Shown here: piece after piece, positions 1-8,263 of the stretch
Position numbering within the stretch: the first letter of the stretch is position 1
How the letters are laid out: each line of letters begins with the position of its first letter
Assembly (NCBI GenBank): GCA_022711175.1
Contig: JAKLFM010000004.1
Span: 1-64,000, forward strand
Direction of reading: 5' to 3'
Origin: Bacteroidota bacterium
GTDB lineage: Bacteria; Bacteroidota; Bacteroidia; Bacteroidales; UBA4417
DNA: 64,000 nucleotides
Position numbers and translations under genes: made by a program
Notes under the pieces: generated by a model
Seen by the model: only the letters and a program-made list of their open reading frames with translations
Database searches by the model: none
Told to the model about the DNA's origin: nothing

Positions 1-1092
1 TATTACCTGCGGAATGGCATCCAGTTCCTGGGAATTGGGCTGCTTGATGTTGTCCCAATTACTGCCGAAATTACTGTCGAAAGCCGTAACACCTAATTGC
101 TGTGAGCGAACGAATGTCGAAGAGGAAGGAGTTGTCCAGTTGACTGCAAGCTGGTAAATCCACAGCTGGTCAGAACCTCCGGCGATAGCGTCATCATTGA
201 TGGTGATAAATAGCCCGGGGTTTCCTGTGGGTGCAGCAACGCCATCATTATCAACAGGTGGCACACACATAAAACCGTCAACGGTTGTTGGCCGCCAGGC
301 ATTATCAAAACCAAGATACTGGGCTGTACCGCCCGTGAGCATCTGCGAACGCTGGAATACATAAATATCTTTCTTCCCTGCACTCGAATTATTGGTTCCC
401 ATATAATAGCCATCCGGCCATATCGACATTTTCTCATAATCGGGCATATCGTCAACATCAAACGAATATCGGTACCATGATCCCGTAGGGTCGTTGGTTT
501 GAGAAACGGCCATCAGCATATAGTCGTTGGTGCCGCTGACTGAAAACTCACAGGCAACCCAGCGGTCGGCCATTTCATCGTAGAGAATTACAGGGTCGCC
601 ATCATTATATGTTGCCCCCGTCACGCCCGAAAACAAGGTGTTCATATTTGAAGGCCCTGCTACCAACGTACCGGTCTTATTGTAAATAGCATACACGCAA
701 TTGATGGTCTGCATGTAGTGATTAGGTCCGGCTGTGCCGTTGCAATCCGATGGGTAATACGGCGATGTCTGGCCATTGAAATTCACGATTGGCGCCCTTG
801 GAGGCTGGGTTTTCCCGTTGTCTTTTTGCCAGGCTTCATCAGCCCCTTTTGGAAATGCAATGGCTTCGAACGGGTACGAACGATCTTTCAAACCCTCATT
901 GCGGGGTTTCATTGCATCAACTTCCATTTTTTGCCATTCTTCGTCAGTAAGCACCGGAGCATCACGTAATGGCTGCGAGAGCCCGTGAAACTGACCCACG
1001 CCAATAAATGAGGGGCCTACCGGTTTATCCTGAGCAAAGGTTGCAGCATACGCAGTAAAAATGAATGCGACGAGTAAGAGATACTTTTTCAT
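1..1092 (-). CDS. Secreted protein, N-terminal 364 residues (cut by window start)
   Basis: An open frame with no stop runs from an ATG at 1092 to the left edge, so only the N-terminal part is visible. It starts MKKYLLLVAFIFTAYAATFA, a clear signal peptide with likely cleavage before QDKPVG. The mature part is rich in Asn, Asp, Gly, Tyr and Trp (for example YNDGDPVILYDEMADRW near residue 165) and reads like a beta-propeller or beta-rich exported protein. I do not recognise a named family. In this phylum such proteins often end in a T9SS sorting tail, but that end lies outside the window. The frame and codon use are convincing; the function is unknown. Confidence 0.8.
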   Translation of the reverse strand, partial: MKKYLLLVAFIFTAYAATFAQDKPVGPSFIGVGQFHGLSQPLRDAPVLTDEEWQKMEVDAMKPRNEGLKDRSYPFEAIAFPKGADEAWQKDNGKTQPPRAPIVNFNGQTSPYYPSDCNGTAGPNHYMQTINCVYAIYNKTGTLVAGPSNMNTLFSGVTGATYNDGDPVILYDEMADRWVACEFSVSGTNDYMLMAVSQTNDPTGSWYRYSFDVDDMPDYEKMSIWPDGYYMGTNNSSAGKKDIYVFQRSQMLTGGTAQYLGFDNAWRPTTVDGFMCVPPVDNDGVAAPTGNPGLFITINDDAIAGGSDQLWIYQLAVNWTTPSSSTFVRSQQLGVTAFDSNFGSNWDNIKQPNSQELDAIPQVI

Positions 1093-1328
1093 GATTGACT
1101 GGTTTGGTGAACAATTGATTAAAACTGGTTAAATATTGATGTAAATATAGTTTATAAACGAAGTTTTCCTTATGCATATGCTGAAAACTTTTTAACCGGT
1201 TTACTTACAGGCTGTTCGGCAAGCACAAGCCCTGATGGCAAACATTGCAGCCATATTGCACTACTATAAATGCAAATCATTGCTGCGCACAACAATACGG
1301 GCAATTAAAACGATAACAGTAGATAAAA

Positions 1329-1757
1329 CTAGGAGCGGCTAACAGAAGGACTGGATTCCATCACATCTTTGAGTTTGGCGGCAAGCATGTTGACAAAATT
1401 CTGCAAAGGGGTTGTCGCCATCATCGCCATGAATTGATTCATATCGGCATCAATGGCCATGCGTGTTTCGGTTGCGTTTTCCGATTGGTAAATCAGATCG
1501 CAAACGAAAGAGAACTTGAATGGCAGTTTGCCCTCGCCAATCATTGTTACTTTCGAATAGGGAATTTTCTCGGTTATTCTGAGTCCAAGCGTGGCCAGAC
1601 CTTTTATCTCGAAGGAGCAAGAATCGGTATCTGCCTGGTAGTTCACTACCTGCTCAGGCATAAGATGCCCGAAATTATTGAAATTGGTGATAAAACTGAA
1701 TATCTCCGCACCCGAGGTATTTATGGTTACCGGATCGCTTGAAATGACTTTGCTCAT
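1329..1757 (-). CDS. SRPBCC (START-like) family protein
   Basis: A 142-residue protein with no signal peptide. The order of elements (a strand with VTINTSGAEIFSFITN, then a GHLMPEQVVNY loop, a run of strands, and a long C-terminal helix LQNFVNMLAAKLKDVMES) fits the SRPBCC/polyketide-cyclase fold, which binds hydrophobic ligands in a deep cavity. The start overlaps the pyrE stop by 4 nt (ATGA), so the two are probably translated from one message. No ligand or catalytic role can be read from the sequence. The family call is moderate and the specific function is unknown. Confidence 0.7.
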   Translation of the reverse strand: MSKVISSDPVTINTSGAEIFSFITNFNNFGHLMPEQVVNYQADTDSCSFEIKGLATLGLRITEKIPYSKVTMIGEGKLPFKFSFVCDLIYQSENATETRMAIDADMNQFMAMMATTPLQNFVNMLAAKLKDVMESSPSVSRS

Positions 1758-2404
1758 TTATCAAGCCCCCAGGTTTTCGGGTTTTCGCGCCACTGAATCA
1801 GCGACTGCAGGTCGGTATTCTTGATATAACCCTGCTCTAGCGCTTTTTTTATCAGAAAATCGTAATTGGTGAGCGTTTTAAGCACACAGCCGGAATCTTT
1901 AAAGTTTTGTTCGGCATCGGGCAACTGATAGGTAAAAATGGCAACCATTCCTTTTACATTGCATCCGGCATCGCGCAAAGCCTGAACAGCATTAAGACTG
2001 CTTTTTCCGGTCGAAACCAGGTCTTCAACCACAACAACCGACTGACCGCTTTCAACAACACCTTCAATGAGGTTCTCGAGCCCGTGGCTTTTTTTCTCCG
2101 AACGGACATAAACAAACGGCAAACCCAACTCCTGGGCTACAAGTGCTCCCTGGGCTATCGCCCCGGTTGCCACACCTGCGATAATATCAACAGTACCAAA
2201 TACTTCGGTGATATACTTTACAAACTCCTGCCTGATGTATGTTCTGATTTTTGGATAGGAGAGTGTTTTGCGGTTATCGCAGTATATCGGCGATTTAATG
2301 CCCGAAGCCCAGGTAAAAGGATTATTGTTGTCGAGTTTTATTGCTTTAATTTGCAACAGGTATTCGGCTGTTGCAAGTGCGGTTTCTTCAAAATTTATTC
2401 TCAT
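1754..2404 (-). CDS. pyrE: Orotate phosphoribosyltransferase
   Basis: A 216-residue enzyme that converts orotate plus PRPP to OMP in de novo pyrimidine synthesis. The PRPP-binding signature VVVVEDLVSTGKSS lies at about residues 123-136, and KSPIYCDNRK near residue 37-46 matches the family N-terminal region. The frame could be extended upstream by 21 codons, but that piece is not PyrE-like. The start MRINFEETA at 2404 gives the usual length and lies 4 nt after a TACCTTTG -7 motif. It is followed by the SRPBCC gene with a 4-nt overlap, and it is divergent from the NUDIX gene, with which it shares the CATG at 2402-2405. Confidence 0.97.
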   Translation of the reverse strand: MRINFEETALATAEYLLQIKAIKLDNNNPFTWASGIKSPIYCDNRKTLSYPKIRTYIRQEFVKYITEVFGTVDIIAGVATGAIAQGALVAQELGLPFVYVRSEKKSHGLENLIEGVVESGQSVVVVEDLVSTGKSSLNAVQALRDAGCNVKGMVAIFTYQLPDAEQNFKDSGCVLKTLTNYDFLIKKALEQGYIKNTDLQSLIQWRENPKTWGLDK

Positions 2405-3050
2405 GGCGCAAAGGTACAGAGTTTTTGTTGATCGGAAAGAAATTGAGTTTTCAGAAGATATAAACACACCCGGCTCAAGCCTTAATGTATTGGTTGTAAA
2501 TTACATATCCCAGGTTCAATTATCGCATGATTTCATTGATTTTTTGCATAATAACGAGCATTCGCGCCTTATTGTTTTAGCCGGCGACAGATTTAATAAA
2601 GCAATAGCTGATTTCAAGGCTCTTTTTCGGGAGATTGCTGCTGCTGGCGGCATTGTACGCAGTCTGCAGGGAGAATTTCTTTTTATTAAAAGGCATGGTT
2701 TATGGGATTTACCCAAAGGCAAACTCGAAGAGGACGAAAAGCCCGAAAAAGGAGCCTTGCGGGAAGTAATGGAAGAAACCGGTCTTTCAAAACTAAAGAT
2801 CACTCGTTACCTCCGGCCGACATTTCATATCTATACCGATAAAAAAGGCAGTTTTATTTTAAAAGAAACCTCCTGGTATGAAATGTTGTTCGATGGCAAC
2901 GAAGACGCAATTCCGCAACTTACCGAAGATATAACCGAGGTGCGTTGGTTTTTGGCTGATGAACTGCCCGAAGCTGCCGGCAACACATACTCATCGATCC
3001 GTGAATTGCTGAGTGAATACCTTGGTACCGGATTATTGCCTGATGCATGA
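2403..3050 (+). CDS. NUDIX hydrolase
   Basis: A 215-residue protein with a canonical Nudix box at residues 106-128: G(5x)E(7x)REVMEETGL, with all the metal-binding glutamates present. NUDIX enzymes cleave nucleoside diphosphates linked to another moiety; the substrate cannot be read here. The N-terminal about 85 residues (YRVFVDRKEIEF onwards) form an extra domain seen in Bacteroidota relatives. The chosen start MAQRYRVFVD at 2403 fits these relatives; the longer open frame upstream is antisense to pyrE. The gene diverges from pyrE and shares the CATG at 2402-2405. Confidence 0.9.
   Translation: MAQRYRVFVDRKEIEFSEDINTPGSSLNVLVVNYISQVQLSHDFIDFLHNNEHSRLIVLAGDRFNKAIADFKALFREIAAAGGIVRSLQGEFLFIKRHGLWDLPKGKLEEDEKPEKGALREVMEETGLSKLKITRYLRPTFHIYTDKKGSFILKETSWYEMLFDGNEDAIPQLTEDITEVRWFLADELPEAAGNTYSSIRELLSEYLGTGLLPDA
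2405..2416 (-). promoter_or_regulatory. -7 promoter element of pyrE (TACCTTTG, leaderless-looking)
   Basis: Read on the minus strand, TACCTTTG (2416-2409) matches the Bacteroidetes sigma-A -7 consensus TAnnTTTG. Only four bases (CGCC) separate it from the pyrE ATG. Transcription normally starts about 5-8 bases after this motif, so the mRNA would begin at or next to the start codon. No Shine-Dalgarno-like sequence is possible in that space. The motif lies inside the first codons of the divergent NUDIX gene. Confidence 0.6.
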
Positions 3051-3067
3051 TTTTCTCGTTACATTTG
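3036..3067 (+). promoter_or_regulatory. Promoter of coaD (TTG-N21-TACATTTG)
   Basis: A -33-like TTG at 3036-3038 is followed after 21 bases by TACATTTG at 3060-3067, which matches the Bacteroidetes -7 element. The coaD ATG is 13 bases further on. The -33 part lies inside the last codons of the NUDIX gene, so coaD can be transcribed on its own as well as by read-through. Confidence 0.55.
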
Positions 3068-3080
3068 TAAAAACATTGCT

Positions 3081-3539
3081 ATGAAAACCGCAGTATTTCC
3101 CGGCTCATTCGACCCGATCACAAAGGGGCATGAATCGATTGTTCGCCGCGCCCTTCCGCTTTTCGATCATATCATCATAGCCATCGGCACCAACCAGGAT
3201 AAAACCGGCTATTTCCCTCTCGATAAAAGGTTGCATTGGATCGGGCAGGTATTCGGCGATTGCAGGCAGGTAAGTGTTGAAAGCTACACTGGTCTCACGG
3301 TTGATTTCTGCAGGCAGAAAAATGCCTTGCACATCATCAGGGGATTACGTACATCGGCCGATTTCGAGTTTGAAAGGTCGGTGGCACAGGTCAATAAACG
3401 ACTTGAACCGTCGATTGAAACGGTTTTCCTGCTTACACAACCCGAATTTGTGATGATTACCTCTTCAATTGTTCGTGAAGTTCATAAGTACGGTGGCGAC
3501 ATCAGCCAGTTTATCCCCGCAGCAGTCAAAATAGACTAA
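3081..3539 (+). CDS. coaD: Phosphopantetheine adenylyltransferase
   Basis: A 152-residue nucleotidyltransferase that transfers AMP from ATP to 4'-phosphopantetheine, the next-to-last step of coenzyme A synthesis. It has the N-terminal PGSFDPITKGH motif (the (T/H)xGH ATP site is residues 14-17), the conserved HIIRGLR segment near residue 87-93, and TSSIVREV near the C-terminus, corresponding to the SSxxR ATP-binding motif. Length is normal for the family. The stop overlaps the stop of the convergent rsmD gene by four bases. Confidence 0.97.
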   Translation: MKTAVFPGSFDPITKGHESIVRRALPLFDHIIIAIGTNQDKTGYFPLDKRLHWIGQVFGDCRQVSVESYTGLTVDFCRQKNALHIIRGLRTSADFEFERSVAQVNKRLEPSIETVFLLTQPEFVMITSSIVREVHKYGGDISQFIPAAVKID

Positions 3540-4090
3540 GCCTCCGAAAAATTACCGGTTACCCTGAAAAAGGAGAAATGGACTTTCCCGTACCGGCGTT
3601 CCTCCACAAAATTGGCATGCGAAACAAAAGATTTGAATGCATCATGTTCAATCACAAGCCATCCGTCGGACTCAAGAAGTGAATGGCCGAAAATCAGATC
3701 GGGTATTGTGATGGTTTCCTGCAAGTCGTAAGGCGGATCAGCGAAAATGATATCGAACTTGCCGGATGAGGTTTTAAGGTATCCGAACACATTACCCCTG
3801 ATAGTGAATAGATCGTTGAATCCCATATCAAGTGATGATTTACGGATAAATTCAACACACTTTGCATTTTGGTCAATGGCAACTACTTCAGTTGCCCCCC
3901 GCGATGCAAACTCAAGTGAAATGTTACCTGTGCCGGCAAAGAGGTCGAGCACCCTAACAGTCTCGAAATCAATACGGTTGTTGAGTATATTAAAAAGACT
4001 CTCCTTCGCGAGATCGGTGGTTGGGCGTACAGGCAATCCTTTTGGAGGATGTAAAATTCTTCCGCGGAATTTTCCGGCAATTATGCGCAT
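3536..4090 (-). CDS. rsmD: 16S rRNA (guanine(966)-N2)-methyltransferase
   Basis: A 184-residue SAM-dependent methyltransferase. The opening MRIIAGKFRGR is typical of RsmD. The SAM-binding loop is DLFAGTGN (residues 49-56) and the catalytic DPPY is at residues 118-121. RsmD methylates G966 of 16S rRNA in the assembled small subunit. It lies downstream of the DUF3822 gene, with a 10-nt overlap, and converges on coaD. This gene neighbourhood recurs in Bacteroidota. Confidence 0.93.
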   Translation of the reverse strand: MRIIAGKFRGRILHPPKGLPVRPTTDLAKESLFNILNNRIDFETVRVLDLFAGTGNISLEFASRGATEVVAIDQNAKCVEFIRKSSLDMGFNDLFTIRGNVFGYLKTSSGKFDIIFADPPYDLQETITIPDLIFGHSLLESDGWLVIEHDAFKSFVSHANFVEERRYGKVHFSFFRVTGNFSEA

Positions 4091-4998
4091 GTTGATACAG
4101 TGAGAATGATGAAATATCGGCTGAAGGAGATATCGGACAGAGCCGGTGAAAGTTTAATTTCTCCGGGCATTGCAGGAAATCCGGTACTACCAAGATAGTT
4201 GGAAATCAACCGATGAACTTTGGATCCTTGGGTAAAATTGCCCGTCAGCCACACAGGTGTATCTTGTTCGGGCTTTAGCTGGTTGGCTACAAAAACTGCG
4301 TAGTAAGCGGCATCTTCTGCTGTATGTATGGCAAAGTCATTGCAATACAACAAATTGTCCTCATTAAGAACAAATATTTTCAGGCTGTTACTATAAGAAT
4401 GCAAATAGACTTCAAGTGGCGAATCCAACGTTCTCCCTTTCAATAAGTTGTTAATCAACAATCCATTAGCACTCAGCACAGGAGAGTCTTTAAAATGCAC
4501 ACGGGCAAAACTGGCTATCACTGCAGGCAAGCCATAAACATTATAAGCATCGAGGTTACGAATGTATTGATTCTTAATAAGTTCACCCGTATTCAGATGA
4601 TAATTGAGCAGGTAATACTTCTCTCCGTCATCAGTCTTATAATAAGCCCCTGGTATTATAACATTCCGCTCTGAATAATAAACCAGCCTGACATTATTCA
4701 ACGGCAAGTGCTTATCATTCAATTCTTTGAAAACCTGTTCCAGGCTTAATCGGTATAAATCACTGCCGCTTTCGGTGAATACCTGGCCTGGCAGCAGGTC
4801 AAACTGGTAATGAAGGAGTGCGACTAAAAAATTCGTTTCCTTGTTAAATAACGAAATAAAACATCCATCCCCAGTGAAGAGAATGGATGTAAGGATATGA
4901 TTTTCATCGCTGTGGCTCAAATCCGGGTCGAACAAGCACAACTTGCATGACCATCCGGTAGAGCGGCTGTTATTCCCAGTTTCCGTCGGTTGAAGCAT
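4081..4998 (-). CDS. DUF3822 family protein
   Basis: A 305-residue cytoplasmic protein with no signal peptide. Length, the N-terminal half with NFLVALLHYQFDLLPG and DLYRLSLEQVFKE, and position just before rsmD match DUF3822, a family largely restricted to Bacteroidota. The function is uncharacterised; the family has been suggested to adopt an actin-like fold, which I cannot verify here. It overlaps the upstream membrane-anchored gene by 29 nt and the downstream rsmD by 10 nt, so the three look co-translated. Confidence 0.75.
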   Translation of the reverse strand: MLQPTETGNNSRSTGWSCKLCLFDPDLSHSDENHILTSILFTGDGCFISLFNKETNFLVALLHYQFDLLPGQVFTESGSDLYRLSLEQVFKELNDKHLPLNNVRLVYYSERNVIIPGAYYKTDDGEKYYLLNYHLNTGELIKNQYIRNLDAYNVYGLPAVIASFARVHFKDSPVLSANGLLINNLLKGRTLDSPLEVYLHSYSNSLKIFVLNEDNLLYCNDFAIHTAEDAAYYAVFVANQLKPEQDTPVWLTGNFTQGSKVHRLISNYLGSTGFPAMPGEIKLSPALSDISFSRYFIILTVSTCA

Positions 4999-5566
4999 CT
5001 AACATTGAACCTACTTTGAGGCCGGGGAACTTATTTTTATCTTCCATTTCTTTCTTCAGGTTGATAACCAACTGATTGTTCAACCCTTTTGAATAAAACT
5101 CCAATGGCGCCGATGCTTCGAAAACCGAAACTTTTACACCACCTTTATCGATCTGGCCTGCGAGAAGGTTAAATTTTTCGCCGTTAGAATAAGGAACAAG
5201 GTTAAGTTCTTCAATTTTATATGCTTTTTTGGCATAAATCGAATCGAAAATACTTACAAAGCCGATTGTGTCATTAATGGTCCTTGTGAAAGTAGTATCC
5301 TTTGGATCGGGAATAATTTTAACTACCGGAATCTTGCCGCTGCGGATAAACTGAACAAGCGTATCGAAACTTGCTGTATAACGCTTGTTGAGGTGTTTGT
5401 AAAGTTGTTCGGCGGTACGGATATCCTTGAGTTTATCGATCACAACATCGCCCCTGGCCGAAAGTTCTGACTTAAACTTTACGGGTGTATTAATACTGCG
5501 GTAAATGAGAAAGGCCAGCACAACAATAACCAGTGCCAGAATAATTTTTAGGAGACTACTCTTCAT
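4970..5566 (-). CDS. Membrane-anchored hypothetical protein
   Basis: A 198-residue protein with one N-terminal hydrophobic segment (about residues 7-23) followed by Arg and Ser rather than a lipobox or clear cleavage site, so it is probably anchored with its C-terminal domain in the periplasm. The soluble part has a helical region near residues 44-80 and several short strands. It is the first gene of the operon with DUF3822 and rsmD. Similar small anchored proteins exist in this phylum, but I know of no function. Confidence 0.65.
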   Translation of the reverse strand: MKSSLLKIILALVIVVLAFLIYRSINTPVKFKSELSARGDVVIDKLKDIRTAEQLYKHLNKRYTASFDTLVQFIRSGKIPVVKIIPDPKDTTFTRTINDTIGFVSIFDSIYAKKAYKIEELNLVPYSNGEKFNLLAGQIDKGGVKVSVFEASAPLEFYSKGLNNQLVINLKKEMEDKNKFPGLKVGSMLDASTDGNWE

Positions 5567-5647
5567 GTTGAAAGTTTTTTGGATGATATGTACTATTGTT
5601 TAGTAAACTCCGCTTAAATTCCGGTTTTTGCCGGCTATTGAGTTGTG

Positions 5648-5655
5648 CAAATGTA
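5648..5655 (-). promoter_or_regulatory. -7 element (TACATTTG) of the 5566-3536 operon
   Basis: On the minus strand this reads TACATTTG, a perfect TAnnTTTG match. It lies about 80 bases upstream of the first gene of the operon, leaving a leader of roughly 75 bases. No clear -33 TTG at the expected distance was seen. Confidence 0.45.
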
Positions 5656-5852
5656 GAATAATTTTCAAAATATTATCCATCGGAGTTACCGATTTTTTAC
5701 ATTGCAATTCATAGCCCCGGCAGCTCGTTAAACAGAGCACTTGTTGTTTTTATCCCATTATCAAATCCGGTTTTCGAGCTTTCTTTACCAAATTTTTTTT
5801 GGAACGCTTTTTGTTAATATGAAAAAAAATAACTGTGAATCGTGTAAAATTA

Positions 5853-5860
5853 TATTTTTG
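5853..5860 (+). promoter_or_regulatory. -7 element (TATTTTTG) of the TPR gene
   Basis: This matches the Bacteroidetes -7 consensus in a very AT-rich stretch and sits 56 bases upstream of the ATG at 5917. The -33 region is weak (TGTG at about 5834). Confidence 0.45.
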
Positions 5861-5916
5861 CCATTCCGGTTACTAAATTAAACCCTTATCAATCAGTAAT
5901 TAAAACGACTTTGACA

Positions 5917-6882
5917 ATGAAAAAACTCTTTGCTGTTCTTCTCATGGCTTTTCTCACCTTTCAGGCAGGAAGCCTTTATTCACAAACGCTCCAGGAGGCA
6001 TCAGACGCTTATGCCAAAGCCAAGGAATTAATCAGTACCGACCTGCCGGGCGCCATCAGCGGTCTTGTTAATGTTGCCGGAATGTGTGATAAAATAGGTG
6101 CCGAAGCCAATGACCTGAAAAAGATTGTAACCGGCGCCATCCCTGACCTTCAGTATTCGCTGGCAAATAATTTCCTGAAAGAGAAAAAATACGACGAAGC
6201 CATAGCCGCTTTTGAAAAAACATCCGAACTGGCAGCACTTTACAACGATACCGAGAAGCCCGGCAAGGTGCAGGCTCAGTTACCCAGGATCTATTATGCA
6301 AAGGGTCTCGAGCAATTTAAAGCCGAAAATGTTGACGGCGCGCTTGCCAGCATCGAAAAAGCCACCAGCCTCGATCCTGAATACACCAAGGCTTTTTATA
6401 CCAAGGGGCTGATTTACAAGAAAAAGGACGATGCCGCCAATATGCAGGTTGCACTTGATAAAGCGATTGAACTTGCCACCAAGGAAGGTGATACCACAAC
6501 TTCGGCAAAAGCAAAGGATGCTATGGCGACCAGCCTCTTAGCTTCGGCAAACAAATCGCTCACTGCCAAGAAATATCCTGATGCCATTAAATCGGCTACA
6601 TCGTCGCTCAACTACAGCACTACCAAAAGCAGCACGTACCTTATCCTTACTCTGAGCTACAACGCCACTTCAAAATTCGACCTGGCTATTGATGCTGCAA
6701 AAAAAGGCCTGGAACTCGAAACCAAACCCGAAAAACAGGTTGATTTTTACTTTCAGCTTGGCAAATCTTATGAAGGAAAGAAAGACACTGCCAATGCATG
6801 TGCAAGCTTCAAAAAGGTTACCACCGGGCCCAATAAACCGGCTGCTGAGTATGAGATAAAAACCGTGCTCAAATGTAATTAG
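5917..6882 (+). CDS. Exported tetratricopeptide repeat protein
   Basis: A 321-residue protein with signal peptide MKKLFAVLLMAFLTFQAGSLYSQ. The mature part is all-helical and carries TPR-like repeats, seen as KKYDEAIAAFEKTSEL (about residue 90), ENVDGALASIEKATSLDPEYTKAFYTKG (split over about 138-165) and FDLAIDAAKKGLELETKPE (about 252). TPR arrays act as protein-binding scaffolds; this one would be periplasmic. I start at the ATG at 5917, not at the in-frame TTG two codons earlier. A hairpin terminator follows, so it is probably a single-gene unit. Confidence 0.85.
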   Translation: MKKLFAVLLMAFLTFQAGSLYSQTLQEASDAYAKAKELISTDLPGAISGLVNVAGMCDKIGAEANDLKKIVTGAIPDLQYSLANNFLKEKKYDEAIAAFEKTSELAALYNDTEKPGKVQAQLPRIYYAKGLEQFKAENVDGALASIEKATSLDPEYTKAFYTKGLIYKKKDDAANMQVALDKAIELATKEGDTTTSAKAKDAMATSLLASANKSLTAKKYPDAIKSATSSLNYSTTKSSTYLILTLSYNATSKFDLAIDAAKKGLELETKPEKQVDFYFQLGKSYEGKKDTANACASFKKVTTGPNKPAAEYEIKTVLKCN

Positions 6883-6903
6883 TACATTGATAATGAAATG
6901 TTA

Positions 6904-6929
6904 AGCCAGGCACAGTCCTGGCTTTTTTT
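6904..6929 (+). terminator. Rho-independent terminator after the TPR gene
   Basis: AGCCAGG (6904-6910), a six-base loop, then CCTGGCT (6917-6923) running into a T-tract to 6929. The T-tract is on the plus strand only, so it serves the TPR gene and not the convergent DUF4010 gene. Confidence 0.85.
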
Positions 6930-6951
6930 GTCCTGTGGCTGCTCGCGGTAC

Positions 6952-8226
6952 CTATAGCAAAACGATGATGAGAATGCTTGCCAGCAAGATCACTCCAAAG
7001 CCGGCCATCAAAAAAGGTCTTACTTTTTTGCCTCCCAGAACAAGTCCATAAACCAGTTTCAGAATATTGTTGCTCAAAATAGCCTGCATGGTCGCTATTG
7101 CAGTCATACTTATGCCAACACCAAATTTCCCCTGGAAAAGGTTAATAAGGAAAGGATCGATATCAGTAACGCCAACAATATAAGCCAACGCCTGTAAACC
7201 GTTCGTCCCGAAGCGTTTCACGGTAAAATAGGTGATAAAGCTCATGGCAACAAATAACAGTGTAAAAATAATGGCAATCCTGAATTCGAGAGGATTCACA
7301 TTTTCGCCTACAACCGGCGGTTTGATTGAATTTGTATCACTTCGGAAATAGAGAATTACCAGAGCGGTTGCCACCGAAATTCCCGTCATCAGCAAAAACC
7401 AGGGCAACAACAAAAGAAAAAGGTCCATATTAAAAATGGCCATGAGAATGGCAATGCGCAGGTACATCATGGCTGTGGCCAGGATTACCCCTGCTGCAAA
7501 ATGCCTTTGCCCGTAAACCAGGTTTCGGCTTTGCTTTGCCAGGACGATAGTAGTAGCCGTGCTGCTGTATAAGCCGCCAAGTATCCCGGCAACAATGATC
7601 CCCGAATCGTTGAACACGAACTTGCGAAGCAGGTACGACAGGTATGAAATGCTTGAAATTACCACCACCGCGAGCCAGATACGGTAAGGCGTGAGATCAA
7701 GAAAGGTTACGAAGGGCTTATCAGGGATAATGGGAAGAATGATGCCGGCAATTGCCAGGAATTTCCCCAGCGTAATAAACTCTTCGCGATTTACTTTTTT
7801 CGAAAATGTGTTTAAAGGCTGTTTGAGCTCGGTCAAAACCAGGACAATGACATAAACCAGCAGGAACAGCCATACAGGCTGCGTACACAATATTGCTGAT
7901 AGTGAATAAGTTATAAGGGCAATGAATATGGTGGTTAAACCAAAATCTTCGTAATGGACAATTTTATTGTAGTAGTTAACGGCAAGCAAAACGGCGACGA
8001 TACCGAGCCCGATGAAGTAAAGCATATGTGAGGCGTCGGCAATCCAGAAAATATATCCAAGTATGCCGATAAAGGTGAAAGTACGGTCGGTGCCGAAACT
8101 TGAGTCCTTTGCATTATCGTGCGACTCACGCATTGCTTTCTGCGAAAGCCCGATAATGAGCGAAAACAAAGCTATGACCGTAATTTCGAAAAGTTGTCGC
8201 GGGATGATTTCAAAAAAAGTATCCAT
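6952..8226 (-). CDS. MgtC/SapB-DUF4010 family membrane protein
   Basis: A 424-residue polytopic membrane protein with roughly eleven to thirteen hydrophobic segments over its full length. The N-terminal part (FEITVIALFSLIIGLS) resembles the MgtC/SapB domain, and the C-terminal half, with GLYSSTATTIVLAKQ (about residues 222-236) and ALAYIVGVTDIDPF (about 350-363), resembles DUF4010. The substrate is unknown; relatives are often annotated as MgtC-like without transport data. It is convergent with the TPR gene and lies 37 bases after the HsdR_N-like gene on the same strand. Confidence 0.8.
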   Translation of the reverse strand: MDTFFEIIPRQLFEITVIALFSLIIGLSQKAMRESHDNAKDSSFGTDRTFTFIGILGYIFWIADASHMLYFIGLGIVAVLLAVNYYNKIVHYEDFGLTTIFIALITYSLSAILCTQPVWLFLLVYVIVLVLTELKQPLNTFSKKVNREEFITLGKFLAIAGIILPIIPDKPFVTFLDLTPYRIWLAVVVISSISYLSYLLRKFVFNDSGIIVAGILGGLYSSTATTIVLAKQSRNLVYGQRHFAAGVILATAMMYLRIAILMAIFNMDLFLLLLPWFLLMTGISVATALVILYFRSDTNSIKPPVVGENVNPLEFRIAIIFTLLFVAMSFITYFTVKRFGTNGLQALAYIVGVTDIDPFLINLFQGKFGVGISMTAIATMQAILSNNILKLVYGLVLGGKKVRPFLMAGFGVILLASILIIVLL

Positions 8227-8263
8227 ACAAACACTATTGAGGTGCTTTTATCGTACTGTAAAT

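Larger units (their letters stand above)
5567..5916. other. Divergent intergenic region with two promoters
   Basis: This 350-base AT-rich stretch separates the minus-strand operon from the plus-strand TPR gene. It holds a TACATTTG -7 motif on the minus strand (5655-5648) and TATTTTTG on the plus strand (5853-5860). No open frame worth calling lies between, and I see no riboswitch-like fold or repeat. Confidence 0.5.

Noticed and set aside
1907-2431. 174-codon open frame on the plus strand across pyrE
   Set aside because: Antisense to pyrE, with composition of a shadow frame and no known motif.
5911-5916. TTG start of the TPR gene
   Set aside because: The ATG two codons later gives a standard signal peptide; the TTG adds nothing.
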